Assembly (NCBI GenBank): GCA_018821365.1
Contig: JAHJML010000051.1
Location: 1 to 34,398, forward strand
DNA from: Actinomycetota bacterium
GTDB taxonomy: Bacteria > Actinomycetota > Acidimicrobiia > Spongiisociales > UBA11373
Direction: 5' to 3'
Length of the DNA stretch: 34,398 bases
The position numbers and the translations under genes were made by a program. The notes beneath the pieces were generated by a model. It worked only from the letters and a program-made list of their open reading frames with translations, searched no databases and was not told the origin of the DNA. Below, piece by piece: positions 1-8,017 of the stretch (position 1 is the first letter of the stretch; each line of letters begins with the position of its first letter).

Positions 1-1
1 A

Positions 2-283
2 CGCCAGATCCTCTCCGATCTCCACTACTTCGAAATGGGTCGGGATGTCAAGGGCTCCGACAAGGCGATCGCGGCGATCCGTTGGCGGGTCGAGGTGTTC
101 GAACCCCTCCTCGCCAGGATCAGGGCGCTGGAGGATCGCCGTACCGAGGATCCGGTGCAGGCCTACACCGATTTCCTCCACCACCGCTATCTGATGTCGG
201 CCGATGCGTGCTGTGACATCTCCACCGACGAGGCGTTCGAGGCGTGGGTGGCCGCCGATCAGCCGGGGTACCCACTCTCCTGA
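2..283 (+). CDS. C-terminal fragment of a protein, possibly DUF4032 family
   Basis: The frame is open from the left window edge, so the true start lies outside; an internal ATG at 35 is not a convincing start because the coding-like sequence continues upstream of it (RQILSDLHYFE before the Met). About 93 residues are visible. The tail contains an AYTDFLHHRYLMSAD segment followed by a short acidic helix (STDEAFEAWV). This layout resembles the C-terminal end of actinobacterial DUF4032 proteins, which finish with a 'hEvLEHRwYLSE' type motif, but the match is from memory and loose. No function can be assigned from this piece. The next gene follows 37 bp downstream on the same strand. Confidence 0.5.
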   Translation, partial: RQILSDLHYFEMGRDVKGSDKAIAAIRWRVEVFEPLLARIRALEDRRTEDPVQAYTDFLHHRYLMSADACCDISTDEAFEAWVAADQPGYPLS

Positions 284-320
284 CCTCAAGCCCGGGCCGC
301 GGGGCGCCGATGGCTCAGGA

Positions 321-872
321 ATGTCGACCGTCCGTGCCGTCACGCCCCTCGATGACCACCGTGTCGTCGCGCCCCACCTGCCCCCACTGGCAGTGGTGCC
401 CGCCGCCGACACGCCGACGCTCCCCTCGTCGGTCGAGCCGGCCAGCCGGCTCCCCAGGGAGTGGGTGGAGGTGCACGGCGTGGAGGTGGACGGGGACACC
501 ATCGACACGCTGCTCATCGGGCCCAACGGCTTGTTCGCCGTCCACTTCGACGAGGACCCCCGCCCCGCCGCGGTGCGTCCCGGGTTCGGACTGATCCGGG
601 CGGGCACCCGGGAGCCCAACCCGGTCAAGCGCGCCCTTGGCAACGCCGAGGCCCTGCGGAAGCGGCTGGCGCATCTGCCGGGCGATCTCTTCCCGTACCC
701 GGTCCTCGTGACCGCCACCACCGGAGAAGCCGGGCATCGGCTCGGCAGGCTGCTGGTTGTGCGGCCCGGCCGCCTCGCCGAGGCGCTGTGGCGCCACGTC
801 AGCAGGCCCCTGCGACGTTCCGAGCGCGATGCCGTGCGGGAGGCCCTGGTGGGGATGTCCTCCTCGCGCTAG
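321..872 (+). CDS. NERD-like (nuclease-related) domain protein
   Basis: 183 residues from the ATG at 321, which has AGGA immediately before it, so the start is uncertain. The core (residues about 50-150) reads GDTIDTLLIGPNGLFAVHF, matching the strand-rich 'DHvvvGPgGvfai' part of NERD domains, then a stretch with NPVKRALGNAEALRKRL and PVLVTAT, as in that fold where the protein packs an alpha helix between strands. The usual acidic/Lys nuclease residues are not clearly kept (HFDEDP replaces the common 'IdtK'), so it may be a non-catalytic relative. Its TAG stop overlaps the stop of the convergent gene at 869 within a shared CTAG. Confidence 0.55.
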   Translation: MSTVRAVTPLDDHRVVAPHLPPLAVVPAADTPTLPSSVEPASRLPREWVEVHGVEVDGDTIDTLLIGPNGLFAVHFDEDPRPAAVRPGFGLIRAGTREPNPVKRALGNAEALRKRLAHLPGDLFPYPVLVTATTGEAGHRLGRLLVVRPGRLAEALWRHVSRPLRRSERDAVREALVGMSSSR

Positions 873-1381
873 TGGCCGCCGCGGCGGACCCCGCCGTACT
901 TCATGCGAGTGTCCTCCATCCTGGCCACCCCGGCCTCCGGATCGGATTGGAAGCCGCAGTCCACCACCTCGCCCAGCATCAACGAGTGGGTCCCACAGTC
1001 GACGGCCTTCCACAACCGGCAGTCGAGATAGGCCACCGCCTCTTCGAAGATCGGGGCTCCGGTGGCGCCGGTGCGGATCGGCCGCCCGTTGAGGCTCATC
1101 CCCTCCTTGACGGCCGGCTTGGAGAACTTGACGAAGGTCCGGGTGTCCTCCCTCGACCACAGGTTGACGGTGAACGCCCCGCCGTTGCTGATCAGGTCAT
1201 GAGTGAGGGCCTTCTTGTCCACGCCCACCGCCACCAGCACCGGTTCCATGGCCGCCTGCGTCACCCAGGAGGCGGTCATGGCGTTCCAGCGGTCGCCATC
1301 CCGGCTCCCGATGAGGCAGAGAACGTTGGGGATCTTCCACAGCACCTTGTTGACGATCTCGTCGGTCCGGTCGGGTTCCAC
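869..1381 (-). CDS. Flavin reductase-like, FMN-binding split-barrel protein
   Basis: 170 residues. The start is the GTG at 1381, preceded by GAGGAGG with a 5-base spacer; the longer upstream open frame runs into the divergent gene and is not needed. The protein shows the flavin-reductase split-barrel pattern: an N-terminal NVLCLIGSRDGDRWNAMTASWVTQ block (the 'n.mT.sw.t' segment that contacts FMN), VAVGVDKKALTHDLI, FTVNLWSRED, and YLDCRLWKAVDCGTHSLMLGEVVD near the C terminus. Such proteins bind FMN and either reduce it for a partner mono-oxygenase or act on small substrates; no partner is adjacent. It is divergent from the universal stress protein gene with only 58 bp between. It is only distantly related to the second flavin reductase at 9437. 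Confidence 0.8.
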   Translation of the reverse strand: MEPDRTDEIVNKVLWKIPNVLCLIGSRDGDRWNAMTASWVTQAAMEPVLVAVGVDKKALTHDLISNGGAFTVNLWSREDTRTFVKFSKPAVKEGMSLNGRPIRTGATGAPIFEEAVAYLDCRLWKAVDCGTHSLMLGEVVDCGFQSDPEAGVARMEDTRMKYGGVRRGGH

Positions 1382-1426
1382 GGGCACCTCCTCGAAGGTT
1401 CGGGAGCGTAACCCCCTCCGGGCGGA

Positions 1427-1432
1427 TAACCT
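1427..1432 (+). promoter_or_regulatory. Candidate -10 element of a leaderless promoter (USP gene)
   Basis: TAACCT fits the actinobacterial -10 pattern TANNNT and ends exactly 7 bases before the GTG at 1440, the distance expected when transcription begins at or next to the start codon. No Shine-Dalgarno sequence precedes that GTG. Two other plus-strand genes in the window (29509 and 31380) show the same TANNNT-N7-start arrangement. Confidence 0.45.
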
Positions 1433-1439
1433 GTGGCCT

Positions 1440-1934
1440 GTGCGAATGCTGATCGCCACCGCAGGTGTGCTGAGCCCGGGCCCGGTGGCCGAATTCGCTG
1501 CCCGCCTCGTCGACCGCGGCAGCGAGGTCGCCGTCATCACCGTCATCGAGGTGCCCCGTTCGTTCCTGGACACCATCCGCTCCGAGCAATGGCATCCGCT
1601 CACGGAGCGATCCACCGACTGGACCGAAGAGGAAGACGCCGTCATCGACCGCTACGTCACCGAGCGCGGCCAGCGGATCACCGAACCGGTCCTGGCGGCG
1701 CTGCGGGCCAAGGGACTCGACCCCTCGGTCCGGTACGTCGAGGGCGAGGATCCCGCCTCCACCATCATCGCTCAGGCCGATAAGATGAACGCAGACGTCG
1801 TAGTGGTCGGCGCCACCCGCCACCTGTTCGACGATTGGGAGAGCGTCTCGGCACGGGTCATCCGCGACCTGCAGCGGCCGGTGCTGGTGGTCCCCGCCCT
1901 CGGGAGGCCGGAACCCGAGACGGACGACGAGTGA
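1440..1934 (+). CDS. Universal stress protein (UspA-like)
   Basis: 164 residues from the GTG at 1440; an ATG two codons later (1446) is the alternative. The protein has the UspA alpha/beta fold pattern: strand 1 MLIATAG, a helix over residues 14-27, AVITVIEVP, a long middle helix, then ADVVVVGATRH and a C-terminal RVIRDLQRPVLVVPAL. The usual ATP-binding G-2x-G-9x-G(S/T) loop is present only in degenerate form (GATRHLFDDWESVSARV), so nucleotide binding is doubtful. Its TGA overlaps the GTG of the downstream dehalogenase (GTGA at 1931-1934), indicating translational coupling. The lack of a ribosome site and a TANNNT box 7 bases upstream suggest a leaderless transcript. Confidence 0.8.
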   Translation: MRMLIATAGVLSPGPVAEFAARLVDRGSEVAVITVIEVPRSFLDTIRSEQWHPLTERSTDWTEEEDAVIDRYVTERGQRITEPVLAALRAKGLDPSVRYVEGEDPASTIIAQADKMNADVVVVGATRHLFDDWESVSARVIRDLQRPVLVVPALGRPEPETDDE

Positions 1935-2815
1935 CGGCCGAGGCGGTCCGCACCCCCGACGGGCGCTTCGAAGGACTCCTCCCCTACCCGCCCCGCTACC
2001 TGGAGTGGGAGGGACTCCGCCTCCACTACCTCGACGAGGGGACCGGGCCACCGGTCGTCCTCTTCCACGGGGAGCCCACCTGGGCCTACCTGTATCGCAA
2101 GGTGGCGGCCGTCCTGATACCGGCCGGGTACCGGGTGATCGTCCCCGACCTCCCCGGGTTCGGCCGCAGCGACAAGCCGACCGACCCCGCCTTCTACAGC
2201 TACGACCACCACGTGGCCGCCATGACGGCGGTCGTCGAGCACCTCGACCTCGACGGCGCCACCGCGGTGGTGCAGGACTGGGGAGGCCCGATCGGCCTGC
2301 GCCTCGCCGTCGAGCACCCCGACTGGTTCTCCCGACTGTCGATCCTCAACACCGGCCTGTTCACCGGCCGGGAGAAGATGTCGGACGGGTTCCTGGCATG
2401 GCGGGCGTTCGCCGAGAAGGTCGACGACCTCCCGGTGGGGTCCATCATGAGCAGGTCGATGATCCGCCCCTGGGCCGACGAGGTGGTCGCCGCCTACGAG
2501 GCACCCTTCCCGGGACCCGAGTACAAGGTGGGGGCTCACCGCTTCCCGCTGATCGTCCCGATGACCCCCGATGATCCGGGAGCCGCCGCCATGACCGCGG
2601 TGCTGGCACGACTCGGTTCCTGGAACCGCCCCGCCCAGGTGCTCTTCTCCACCGCCGACCCCATCTTCACGACCTGGGTCGGCGCCCGCCTGGCGGCCCA
2701 CATCCCCGGGGCGGGCGACCTGGAGACGATCGACAACGCCGGCCACTTCCTCCAGGAGGACGCCGGCGAAGAAGTCGGCGCCGCCATCGCAGCGTTCCTC
2801 ACGTCGACCGACTGA
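1931..2815 (+). CDS. Haloalkane dehalogenase-like alpha/beta hydrolase (HLD-I type)
   Basis: 294 residues from the GTG at 1931, which overlaps the stop of the upstream gene. The protein carries the haloalkane dehalogenase hallmarks: the oxyanion motif HGEPTWAYLYRK (His46-Trp51), DLPGFGRSDKP, and the nucleophile elbow VVQDWGG with Asp116 and the halide-binding Trp117. The likely catalytic acid is the Asp of STADPIF and the base is the His of NAGHFLQED. HGEPTW and QDWGG are shared with the Xanthobacter DhlA subfamily. Known members hydrolyse carbon-halogen bonds of small alkyl halides to alcohols in the cytoplasm. A related hydrolase activity cannot be excluded without testing, because the second halide-stabilising Trp in the cap cannot be assigned with certainty. 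Confidence 0.82.
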   Translation: MTAEAVRTPDGRFEGLLPYPPRYLEWEGLRLHYLDEGTGPPVVLFHGEPTWAYLYRKVAAVLIPAGYRVIVPDLPGFGRSDKPTDPAFYSYDHHVAAMTAVVEHLDLDGATAVVQDWGGPIGLRLAVEHPDWFSRLSILNTGLFTGREKMSDGFLAWRAFAEKVDDLPVGSIMSRSMIRPWADEVVAAYEAPFPGPEYKVGAHRFPLIVPMTPDDPGAAAMTAVLARLGSWNRPAQVLFSTADPIFTTWVGARLAAHIPGAGDLETIDNAGHFLQEDAGEEVGAAIAAFLTSTD

Positions 2816-2865
2816 AGGCGGGGCACGTTGGGGTGATGATTCATGAGCACATCCCTCCAACAGTG

Positions 2866-2908
2866 CTCTCCCCCGGTACGGGGGAGATGCCCGCAGGGCA
2901 GAGGGGGA
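2866..2908 (+). repeat. REP-like palindromic unit, copy A
   Basis: Two adjacent hairpins: CTCCCCC (2868-2874) pairs with GGGGGAG (2880-2886), and TGCCC (2888-2892) with GGGCA (2896-2900), followed by GAGGGGGA. The same two-hairpin layout recurs in inverted orientation at about 2953-3006 and, in amplified form, at 27934-28190. The unit sits between two convergent genes and could also act as a transcription terminator for either side. The 2816-3105 interval contains no convincing gene. Confidence 0.7.
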
Positions 2909-2952
2909 CGGCCAGAACCCTGGTGACGCGTCACGCCCGAACCAGTAGCCCC

Positions 2953-3006
2953 CCTCTGGCCCCGGCCTACCCGGCCGGGCCCATCTCCCCCGCTTCGCGG
3001 GAGAGA
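2953..3006 (-). repeat. REP-like palindromic unit, copy B (inverted)
   Basis: Read on the minus strand this has the same order as copy A: an imperfect hairpin with CTCTCCC and GGGGGAGATG arms around a GCGAAGC core, then a GGGCC/GGCCC hairpin (with CCGGCCGGG inside) and AGAGGGGGG. Copies A and B thus face each other across about 45 bp in the gap between the dehalogenase and the permease genes. The pair could fold as a larger structure and end transcription from both directions. Confidence 0.6.
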
Positions 3007-3105
3007 GCAAGAACCGCGCCGGATCGCCCTTGGCAGGGCGCCTTCTCATCCCACCATGAGGGCGGGATGGGACGCGTCACCCCGCAGCCCCGTCTCCCCT
3101 CCGGC

Positions 3106-4041
3106 TCAGCGCAAGCCGCGGATGAACGGCCGCGACAGCGCCGCCGGTTGGCGGAACTGCTTGGTGATGGCGTACATCACGACCAGCGTCAGCACGTAGG
3201 GCAGCGCGGCCAGCAGTTGGGCGTTCAACTGGTACCCGAGCACCGGGAGGGCCAGGCGGAACGCATCGGCGAGGCCGAACAGGAACGATCCCAGCAGCAC
3301 CCCTCCGAGCCGCCATCCCCCGAAGTAGACGGCGGCGATGGCGATGAAGCCGCGGCCCCCCACCGCCCCGGTGTCGAAGGTGCCGACCTGGCCGAGCACC
3401 AGGAACGCCCCGCCGATCCCCGCCAGGACGCCCCCGTAGCAGATCGCCTGGCGGCGCCGTTTGTTGACGTCGATGCCCGACACGTCGGCCGCCTGCGGGT
3501 TCTCGCCGACGGCGCGCACCTCGAGACCCCATCGGGTCCGATACAGCAGCCACCAGGTCAGCGGGATCAGCGGATAGAGGAGGTAGGTGGGCCAGGTCTG
3601 CCCGAACAGCGCCGGGCCGATCAGAGGGATGTCGGAGAGCAGGGGGATCTCGATCACCGCGGCGCGCCGGGCCATCGGGTCGAGGATCCCGTTCAGGAAC
3701 CCGGCGAGACCCAGCACGAGGACGTTGGCGGTCAGGCCGACCACGAACTGGTCGGCGGTGAGGCGGTGACTCATGTTGGCCTGGATCAGGGCCACGATCA
3801 GTCCGCCGGCGATCCCGGCCAGCAGGCCGAGGACCGTCGAATTGGTCATGTCGAACGCCACCGTTCCCGTGAAGGCGCCCGCCAGCAGCGACCCCTCGAC
3901 GGAGATGTTGATGGTGCCGGCCTTCTCTGCCACCAGTTCACCGAGGGCGGCAAAGGCGAGGAAGCCGCCCAACCGCACCGCGCTGCCGTACATGGTGGGG
4001 CTGCTGAAGATGTCCCAGAGTGCTGCCAAGAACCCGCCCAC
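3106..4041 (-). CDS. BMP-type ABC transporter permease (second subunit, NupQ/YufQ-like)
   Basis: 311 residues. The start is GTG at 4041, with GGAGGAAT upstream, 2 bp after the first permease's stop. It is a polytopic membrane protein with about 8-9 hydrophobic segments. The motif GELVAEKAGTINISVEGSLLAGAF (about residues 35-60) and the cytoplasmic loop LEVRAVGENPQAADVSGIDV are the permease signature of the branched-chain/ribose/nucleoside group; the loop contacts the ATPase. In the BMP subfamily two unlike permeases pair with one double ATPase, as here. It is the last gene of the minus-strand island and ends just before the terminator-like hairpins at 2866-3006. Confidence 0.88.
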   Translation of the reverse strand: MGGFLAALWDIFSSPTMYGSAVRLGGFLAFAALGELVAEKAGTINISVEGSLLAGAFTGTVAFDMTNSTVLGLLAGIAGGLIVALIQANMSHRLTADQFVVGLTANVLVLGLAGFLNGILDPMARRAAVIEIPLLSDIPLIGPALFGQTWPTYLLYPLIPLTWWLLYRTRWGLEVRAVGENPQAADVSGIDVNKRRRQAICYGGVLAGIGGAFLVLGQVGTFDTGAVGGRGFIAIAAVYFGGWRLGGVLLGSFLFGLADAFRLALPVLGYQLNAQLLAALPYVLTLVVMYAITKQFRQPAALSRPFIRGLR

Positions 4042-4043
4042 GG

Positions 4044-5156
4044 CTATTCCTCCCCCGCCTGGGCCAGGGCCCGGCGGCGCTGGCGGATGAACTGGATCGC
4101 CGGCGGGATCAGCAAGGCGAGCACGAGCAGCGCCTGCACCACGTCGACGATCTTGCGATCGACCCCGGTGGCGGCCAGGAAGCCGCTCCCGGTGCGGAGG
4201 GCTGCAAACAGGATCGCCATCGGAATCGCCGCCAGCGGGCGGCTTCGTGCCAGCAGGGCGACCAGCAGACCTTGCCAGCCGAAGTTCTGGGCAAACCCCG
4301 ACGTCACCCGGAAGCCCGACGATCCGCCCGCCAACATCACGGCCCCGGCCAGGCCGGCCAGGCCCCCGGACAGGCACAGGGCGGCGGCGCCGGTTCGGGT
4401 GGACGCCACCCCTACCTTCTGGGCGACGTTGGGGTTGTGACCCAGCATCCGGAGCCGGAATCCCCACACCGTCCTGACCAAACCGAAGGCGACCAGACCG
4501 GCCAACAGCAGGGCAAGGATGATCCCGATGTTGAACTCGTTGCCGAAGATGCGGATGACCGGGAGATGGATGTTGTCGGGCAACGCCGCGCTGGCCACCG
4601 CCCGGCTCGGCCGGTTCTGGTCCAGATCCCGCAGCAGCCAGTCGGTGGTGACGGCGAAGCCGCTCACCTGGAGTGCGACGAACACCAGCAGCAGCGTCGA
4701 GATGACCTCGGGGACGCCGCGCCGGAACCGCATCACCGCCGCCACACCGGCCCAGCCGCCACCGGCCACCACCGCCAGCGCCAGGCCCCCGATCAACAGC
4801 ACCGGCCCGGGACCCGATAGCCGGGTCCCCACCCAGGCCATCGCCATCGCCCCCATCAGCAATTGGCCTTCCTGGCCGATGTTGAAGAAGCCGGCCTTGA
4901 CGCCGATCACCATCCCAAGGGCAACCAGCAGCATCGGGGCCGCCACCACCAGGGTCTCCCCCCACCGTCCCGGCGCCAGGAAGGCGCCGTCCATGAGGGC
5001 GCCGAACACCCTGAGCCACGAGTTGCCGGTCAATGCGACGAGCGCGCCCGAGATCAGCACCGCCCCGCCCAGGCTGAGCACATAGAGGACGGCCATCTCC
5101 ATCCCGGACCGGTTGCGAGCGGAGAGGGAAGGGAGGCTGCGGGTACGCGAGGTCAT
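4044..5156 (-). CDS. BMP-type ABC transporter permease (first subunit, NupP/YufP-like)
   Basis: 370 residues; ATG at 5156 overlaps the ATPase stop (ATGA, 5153-5156). After a cytoplasmic N terminus rich in Ser/Arg there are about 9-10 membrane segments. VIGVKAGFFNIGQEGQLLMGA is the conserved permease motif, and LRMLGHNPNVAQKVGV is the ATPase-contact loop. The large extracytoplasmic loop between them (DWLLRDLDQNRPSRAVASAALP) is typical of the longer of the two permeases in nucleoside/BMP importers. With the ATPase, second permease and lipoprotein it forms a complete importer. The substrate cannot be read from the sequence; known family members move purine nucleosides, riboflavin and some sugars or drugs. 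Confidence 0.88.
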   Translation of the reverse strand: MTSRTRSLPSLSARNRSGMEMAVLYVLSLGGAVLISGALVALTGNSWLRVFGALMDGAFLAPGRWGETLVVAAPMLLVALGMVIGVKAGFFNIGQEGQLLMGAMAMAWVGTRLSGPGPVLLIGGLALAVVAGGGWAGVAAVMRFRRGVPEVISTLLLVFVALQVSGFAVTTDWLLRDLDQNRPSRAVASAALPDNIHLPVIRIFGNEFNIGIILALLLAGLVAFGLVRTVWGFRLRMLGHNPNVAQKVGVASTRTGAAALCLSGGLAGLAGAVMLAGGSSGFRVTSGFAQNFGWQGLLVALLARSRPLAAIPMAILFAALRTGSGFLAATGVDRKIVDVVQALLVLALLIPPAIQFIRQRRRALAQAGEE

Positions 5157-6736
5157 GCCGCATCCTCTCCGGCCGTCGAACCGCCGATCAGCAGACCGAG
5201 GCGCTCCATGTCCATGTCGGCTCGGGTCATCTCTCCGATGATCCGTCCCCGGTAGGCGACCAGGATCCGATCCGACAGGGCGGCGATCTCGCCGAGGTCG
5301 GTGGACAGGAGCAGCACCCCGATGCCCTCGTCGGCAGCGGCCCGCAGGCGGTTGCCGATGTATTCGATGGCGCCGACATCGAGGCCTCTGGTGGGCTGAT
5401 GGGCAACCAGCACCTTGGGCCGGACCGACAGCGACCGGGCCAGCACCACGCGCTGCTGGTTCCCCCCCGACAACTCCCCGAGCGGGGTGTCGCACCCGGG
5501 GCAGTGGATGTCGAACTCCTCGATCAAGTCCCGGGCCCTCAGACGGATGGCATCGGCATCGAGGACGCCGTGCCGGGAGTACTCCTCGAGCGAGCCGAGC
5601 ACCAGGTTCTCCGCCACCGACATCTCCGGGACGCAGCCGGAATGATGGCGATCGGCCGGGATCACCGAGATGCCGGCTCGGTGCATCGCCCCCGCCTTGC
5701 CGGAGTGGACCTCCGCCCCCTCCACCAGCACCTTGCCGCTGTTCAAGCGGATCAGGCTCGCCAGCGTCCTGGCCAGCGTCGTCTGCCCATTGCCCTCGAC
5801 ACCGGCCACCCCCACCACCTCGCCGGGGTACACGTCGAGCGAAAGTCCGTCGAGCATCACCCGTCCGTCACCGGCCTTGACCCTGGCATCGGTCACCTGG
5901 AGGACGGGCGGAAGCCCCCCATGTCCGTGCTCCTCGGTCTCGTCGATGATCCTGGTGTCGGCGAGGGTTCCGATGGCGGCGGCACCCACCCGCAGCGTCA
6001 CGTCGCGGCCGACCATCTCCCTCGCCAGCGAGGGGGCATCGGCATCGGCGGTCGCCACCCGATCGACGACCTTCCCGTCCCGCATGATGGTGATCCGGTC
6101 GGTGGCCGCCAGCACCTCGTCCAACTTGTGGCTGACCAGGGCCACCGCCCAGCCCTCGCGACGGACCCCCTCGAGGAGCACCTCGAACAGCCGCTCGGAC
6201 TCGGCCGGCGTCAGCACTGCGGTCGGCTCGTCGAGAATGATGATCCGCGGCTCGTGGCGCAGGCACTTGATGATCTCGACCCGCTGCCGGATGCCGGCGG
6301 ACAGATCCCGGACGGGGGCATCCGGATCGACCTCCAGGCCGTATCGCTCCGTGATCTCGACGACCTTGGCGCGGGTGGCGCCGGGATCGAAGGCGCCCTT
6401 CTCACCGAGGGCGACGTTCTCCCACACCGTGAGGGCATCCACCAGGCTGTAGTGCTGATGAACCATCCCGATCCCGTGACGGGCCGCATCGAGAGGGTCG
6501 TAGATCTTGCACGACTCACCATCGAGGATCATCGAGCCGTGGTCCGGGAGCGCCAGGCCGATGACCATCTTCATGAGCGTCGACTTGCCGGCGCCGTTCT
6601 CCCCCAGGATGCCGTGGATCTCCCCGGCATGGAGGTCGAGGTCGACCCCATCGCACGCCACGACCTCCCCGTACCGCTTGGTCATGCGGCGCAGTTGGAG
6701 GAGGGCGGGTGGTCGCTCCTGGTGGTCTCCGGTCAT
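5153..6736 (-). CDS. BMP-type ABC transporter double ATPase (NupO/YufO-like)
   Basis: 527 residues from the ATG at 6736 (GGAG 11 bases upstream). It has two fused nucleotide-binding domains. The first has Walker A GENGAGKST (residues 45-53), signature LSAGIRQRVE and Walker B IIILDEPTA. The second has a degenerate Walker A, GVEGNGQTT, without the Lys, a signature LSGGNQQRV, and the sequence AHQPTRGLDVGAIEYI. That last motif and the missing second Lys are characteristic of the BMP/nucleoside importer ATPases rather than ribose ones. It energises import by the two permeases downstream, with which it overlaps or abuts. It is separated from the lipoprotein gene by a strong hairpin at 6764-6806. 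Confidence 0.92.
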   Translation of the reverse strand: MTGDHQERPPALLQLRRMTKRYGEVVACDGVDLDLHAGEIHGILGENGAGKSTLMKMVIGLALPDHGSMILDGESCKIYDPLDAARHGIGMVHQHYSLVDALTVWENVALGEKGAFDPGATRAKVVEITERYGLEVDPDAPVRDLSAGIRQRVEIIKCLRHEPRIIILDEPTAVLTPAESERLFEVLLEGVRREGWAVALVSHKLDEVLAATDRITIMRDGKVVDRVATADADAPSLAREMVGRDVTLRVGAAAIGTLADTRIIDETEEHGHGGLPPVLQVTDARVKAGDGRVMLDGLSLDVYPGEVVGVAGVEGNGQTTLARTLASLIRLNSGKVLVEGAEVHSGKAGAMHRAGISVIPADRHHSGCVPEMSVAENLVLGSLEEYSRHGVLDADAIRLRARDLIEEFDIHCPGCDTPLGELSGGNQQRVVLARSLSVRPKVLVAHQPTRGLDVGAIEYIGNRLRAAADEGIGVLLLSTDLGEIAALSDRILVAYRGRIIGEMTRADMDMERLGLLIGGSTAGEDAA

Positions 6737-6763
6737 GGCCGTCTGGGCTCCGATGTGTCTGTG

Positions 6764-6806
6764 GGTGCGGGGTGGTGGGCACCAAGCGGTGCCCACCACA
6801 CGCACC
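6764..6806 (-). terminator. Strong hairpin between lipoprotein and ATPase genes
   Basis: A 12-bp perfect stem (6772-6783 with 6788-6799, loop AAGC) is extended by GGTGCG (6764-6769) pairing with CGCACC (6801-6806) across a small internal loop. No T-run follows on the minus strand. It lies 17 bases after the lipoprotein stop, so it probably causes partial termination or protects the upstream mRNA. Either would give more binding protein than membrane subunits, as is common for ABC importers. Confidence 0.7.
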
Positions 6807-6823
6807 TTCGTCTGTTGTGCTTC

Positions 6824-7990
6824 CTAGAAGCCGTACGCCGTGGAGAGGATCTCGTAGATCTTGTCTCCGAATTCGCCGGCGCCGATGCGGGCGTTGAAGT
6901 CCGTCAGCATCTGCACCTGCTCCGGGGTGGCGTCACAGAACACCGCGCCGACCTGAGGGTCGATGCCGACGGTGAAGTTGCGGACGCCGCCCTCGACGGC
7001 GGTGCCGGCCAGGATCTCGTCGAACAGCGGGGCCAGGTAGTCGCCTGCGTCGAACATGACCTCGAAGCTGTAGTCGAGATCGTCGCGCTCACAACCCTTG
7101 GACGAACCGGCCGTGTTGACGATCAGGCCGTCCTCGTTGGCGAGCGCCACGATCGGTTCGTGGGCCCCGCCGAGGAACGGATAGACCGCATCGGCACCTT
7201 CGGCCACCGCGTTGTTGTACGCCTCCGTGGCACCTGCGGTGTTGTTGAAGTCGTACGGGAAGGCTCCCGTCGGCACGTAGGTGACCGTGAAGGTCGGATC
7301 CACCTGCTGCAGCCCGAACTCGAAGCCCATGAAGGATTCGACCTCGAACGGCAGATCACAGCAGCCGATGAAGGCGACCGACTCGCCACCCGTCGCCTGC
7401 AGCAACAGACCGGCTGCGTATCCGGCCGAAATGTTCAGCTCGGCGCCGCTGTCGGCGCTGCGGAACAGGCCCGGCGTGTCCTGGTAACCAGAACCGCAGT
7501 TGCAGTACCAGAAGATGTCGCCGTAGGTGGTGAACAGGTCCTCGTTGTCGCGGGCCACCGCTTCGGAGCCGATGGCGATGATGTCGACGTTCTGCTCCGC
7601 CAGGTTCTCGAGTTCGGTCCGGGAATTCGCCGGATCGATCTTGTCGACGATGATCGGGGCTTCGAAGCCGTTGTCGGCCGAGACCTGCTCGACCTTCTCG
7701 ACCATCGCCTGGTAGTAGGCGCCGTCATCGCGGGCGCCGTCGGTGGCCACCCCGATCAGGACCACACCGTCGCCGTTGAAGTCGGCGGGATGGGCCATCG
7801 GAGCCTCGGTCGTCGTCGGAGCCTCGGTGGTCGTCGGTGCGGCCGTAGCCTCGGTCGTCGTGGCCGCCTCGGTCGTCGTCGGTGCGGCCGTAGCCTCGGT
7901 CGTGGTGGCGGCGTCGTCGTCGCCGCATGCGGCTGCCATCAGCCCCAGCACGGCGACCAACGCCACCAGCTTGATAGCCATTCGTTGCAT
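6824..7990 (-). CDS. BMP family (PnrA-like) substrate-binding lipoprotein
   Basis: 388 residues from ATG at 7990 (GGGAGG 9-10 bases upstream). The signal peptide MQRMAIKLVALVAVLGLMAAAC ends in a lipobox, with Cys22 as the lipidated residue. A linker of imperfect TTTEA/APTTTEA repeats (about residues 28-62) follows. The mature domain has the BMP/PnrA fold: GVATDGARDDGAYYQAM near the ligand pocket, AEQNVDIIAIGSEAVA, AGYAAGLLLQATGG, and VYPFLGGAHEPIVALANEDG, ending FGDKIYEIL. Several Cys (CNCGSG, GCC, one in KGCERD, one in VFCDAT) are unusual for this family and may form extracytoplasmic disulphides. It should capture the imported substrate of the island. No ligand can be named from sequence. 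Confidence 0.88.
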   Translation of the reverse strand: MQRMAIKLVALVAVLGLMAAACGDDDAATTTEATAAPTTTEAATTTEATAAPTTTEAPTTTEAPMAHPADFNGDGVVLIGVATDGARDDGAYYQAMVEKVEQVSADNGFEAPIIVDKIDPANSRTELENLAEQNVDIIAIGSEAVARDNEDLFTTYGDIFWYCNCGSGYQDTPGLFRSADSGAELNISAGYAAGLLLQATGGESVAFIGCCDLPFEVESFMGFEFGLQQVDPTFTVTYVPTGAFPYDFNNTAGATEAYNNAVAEGADAVYPFLGGAHEPIVALANEDGLIVNTAGSSKGCERDDLDYSFEVMFDAGDYLAPLFDEILAGTAVEGGVRNFTVGIDPQVGAVFCDATPEQVQMLTDFNARIGAGEFGDKIYEILSTAYGF

Positions 7991-8017
7991 CGGTTGATTC
8001 CTCCCGATTTGGTTGCT

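Noticed and set aside
3106-7990. Naming the importer as a purine nucleoside transporter
   Set aside because: The BMP architecture is clear but the family also moves riboflavin, sugars and other ligands, and the neighbouring enzymes are not nucleoside enzymes.
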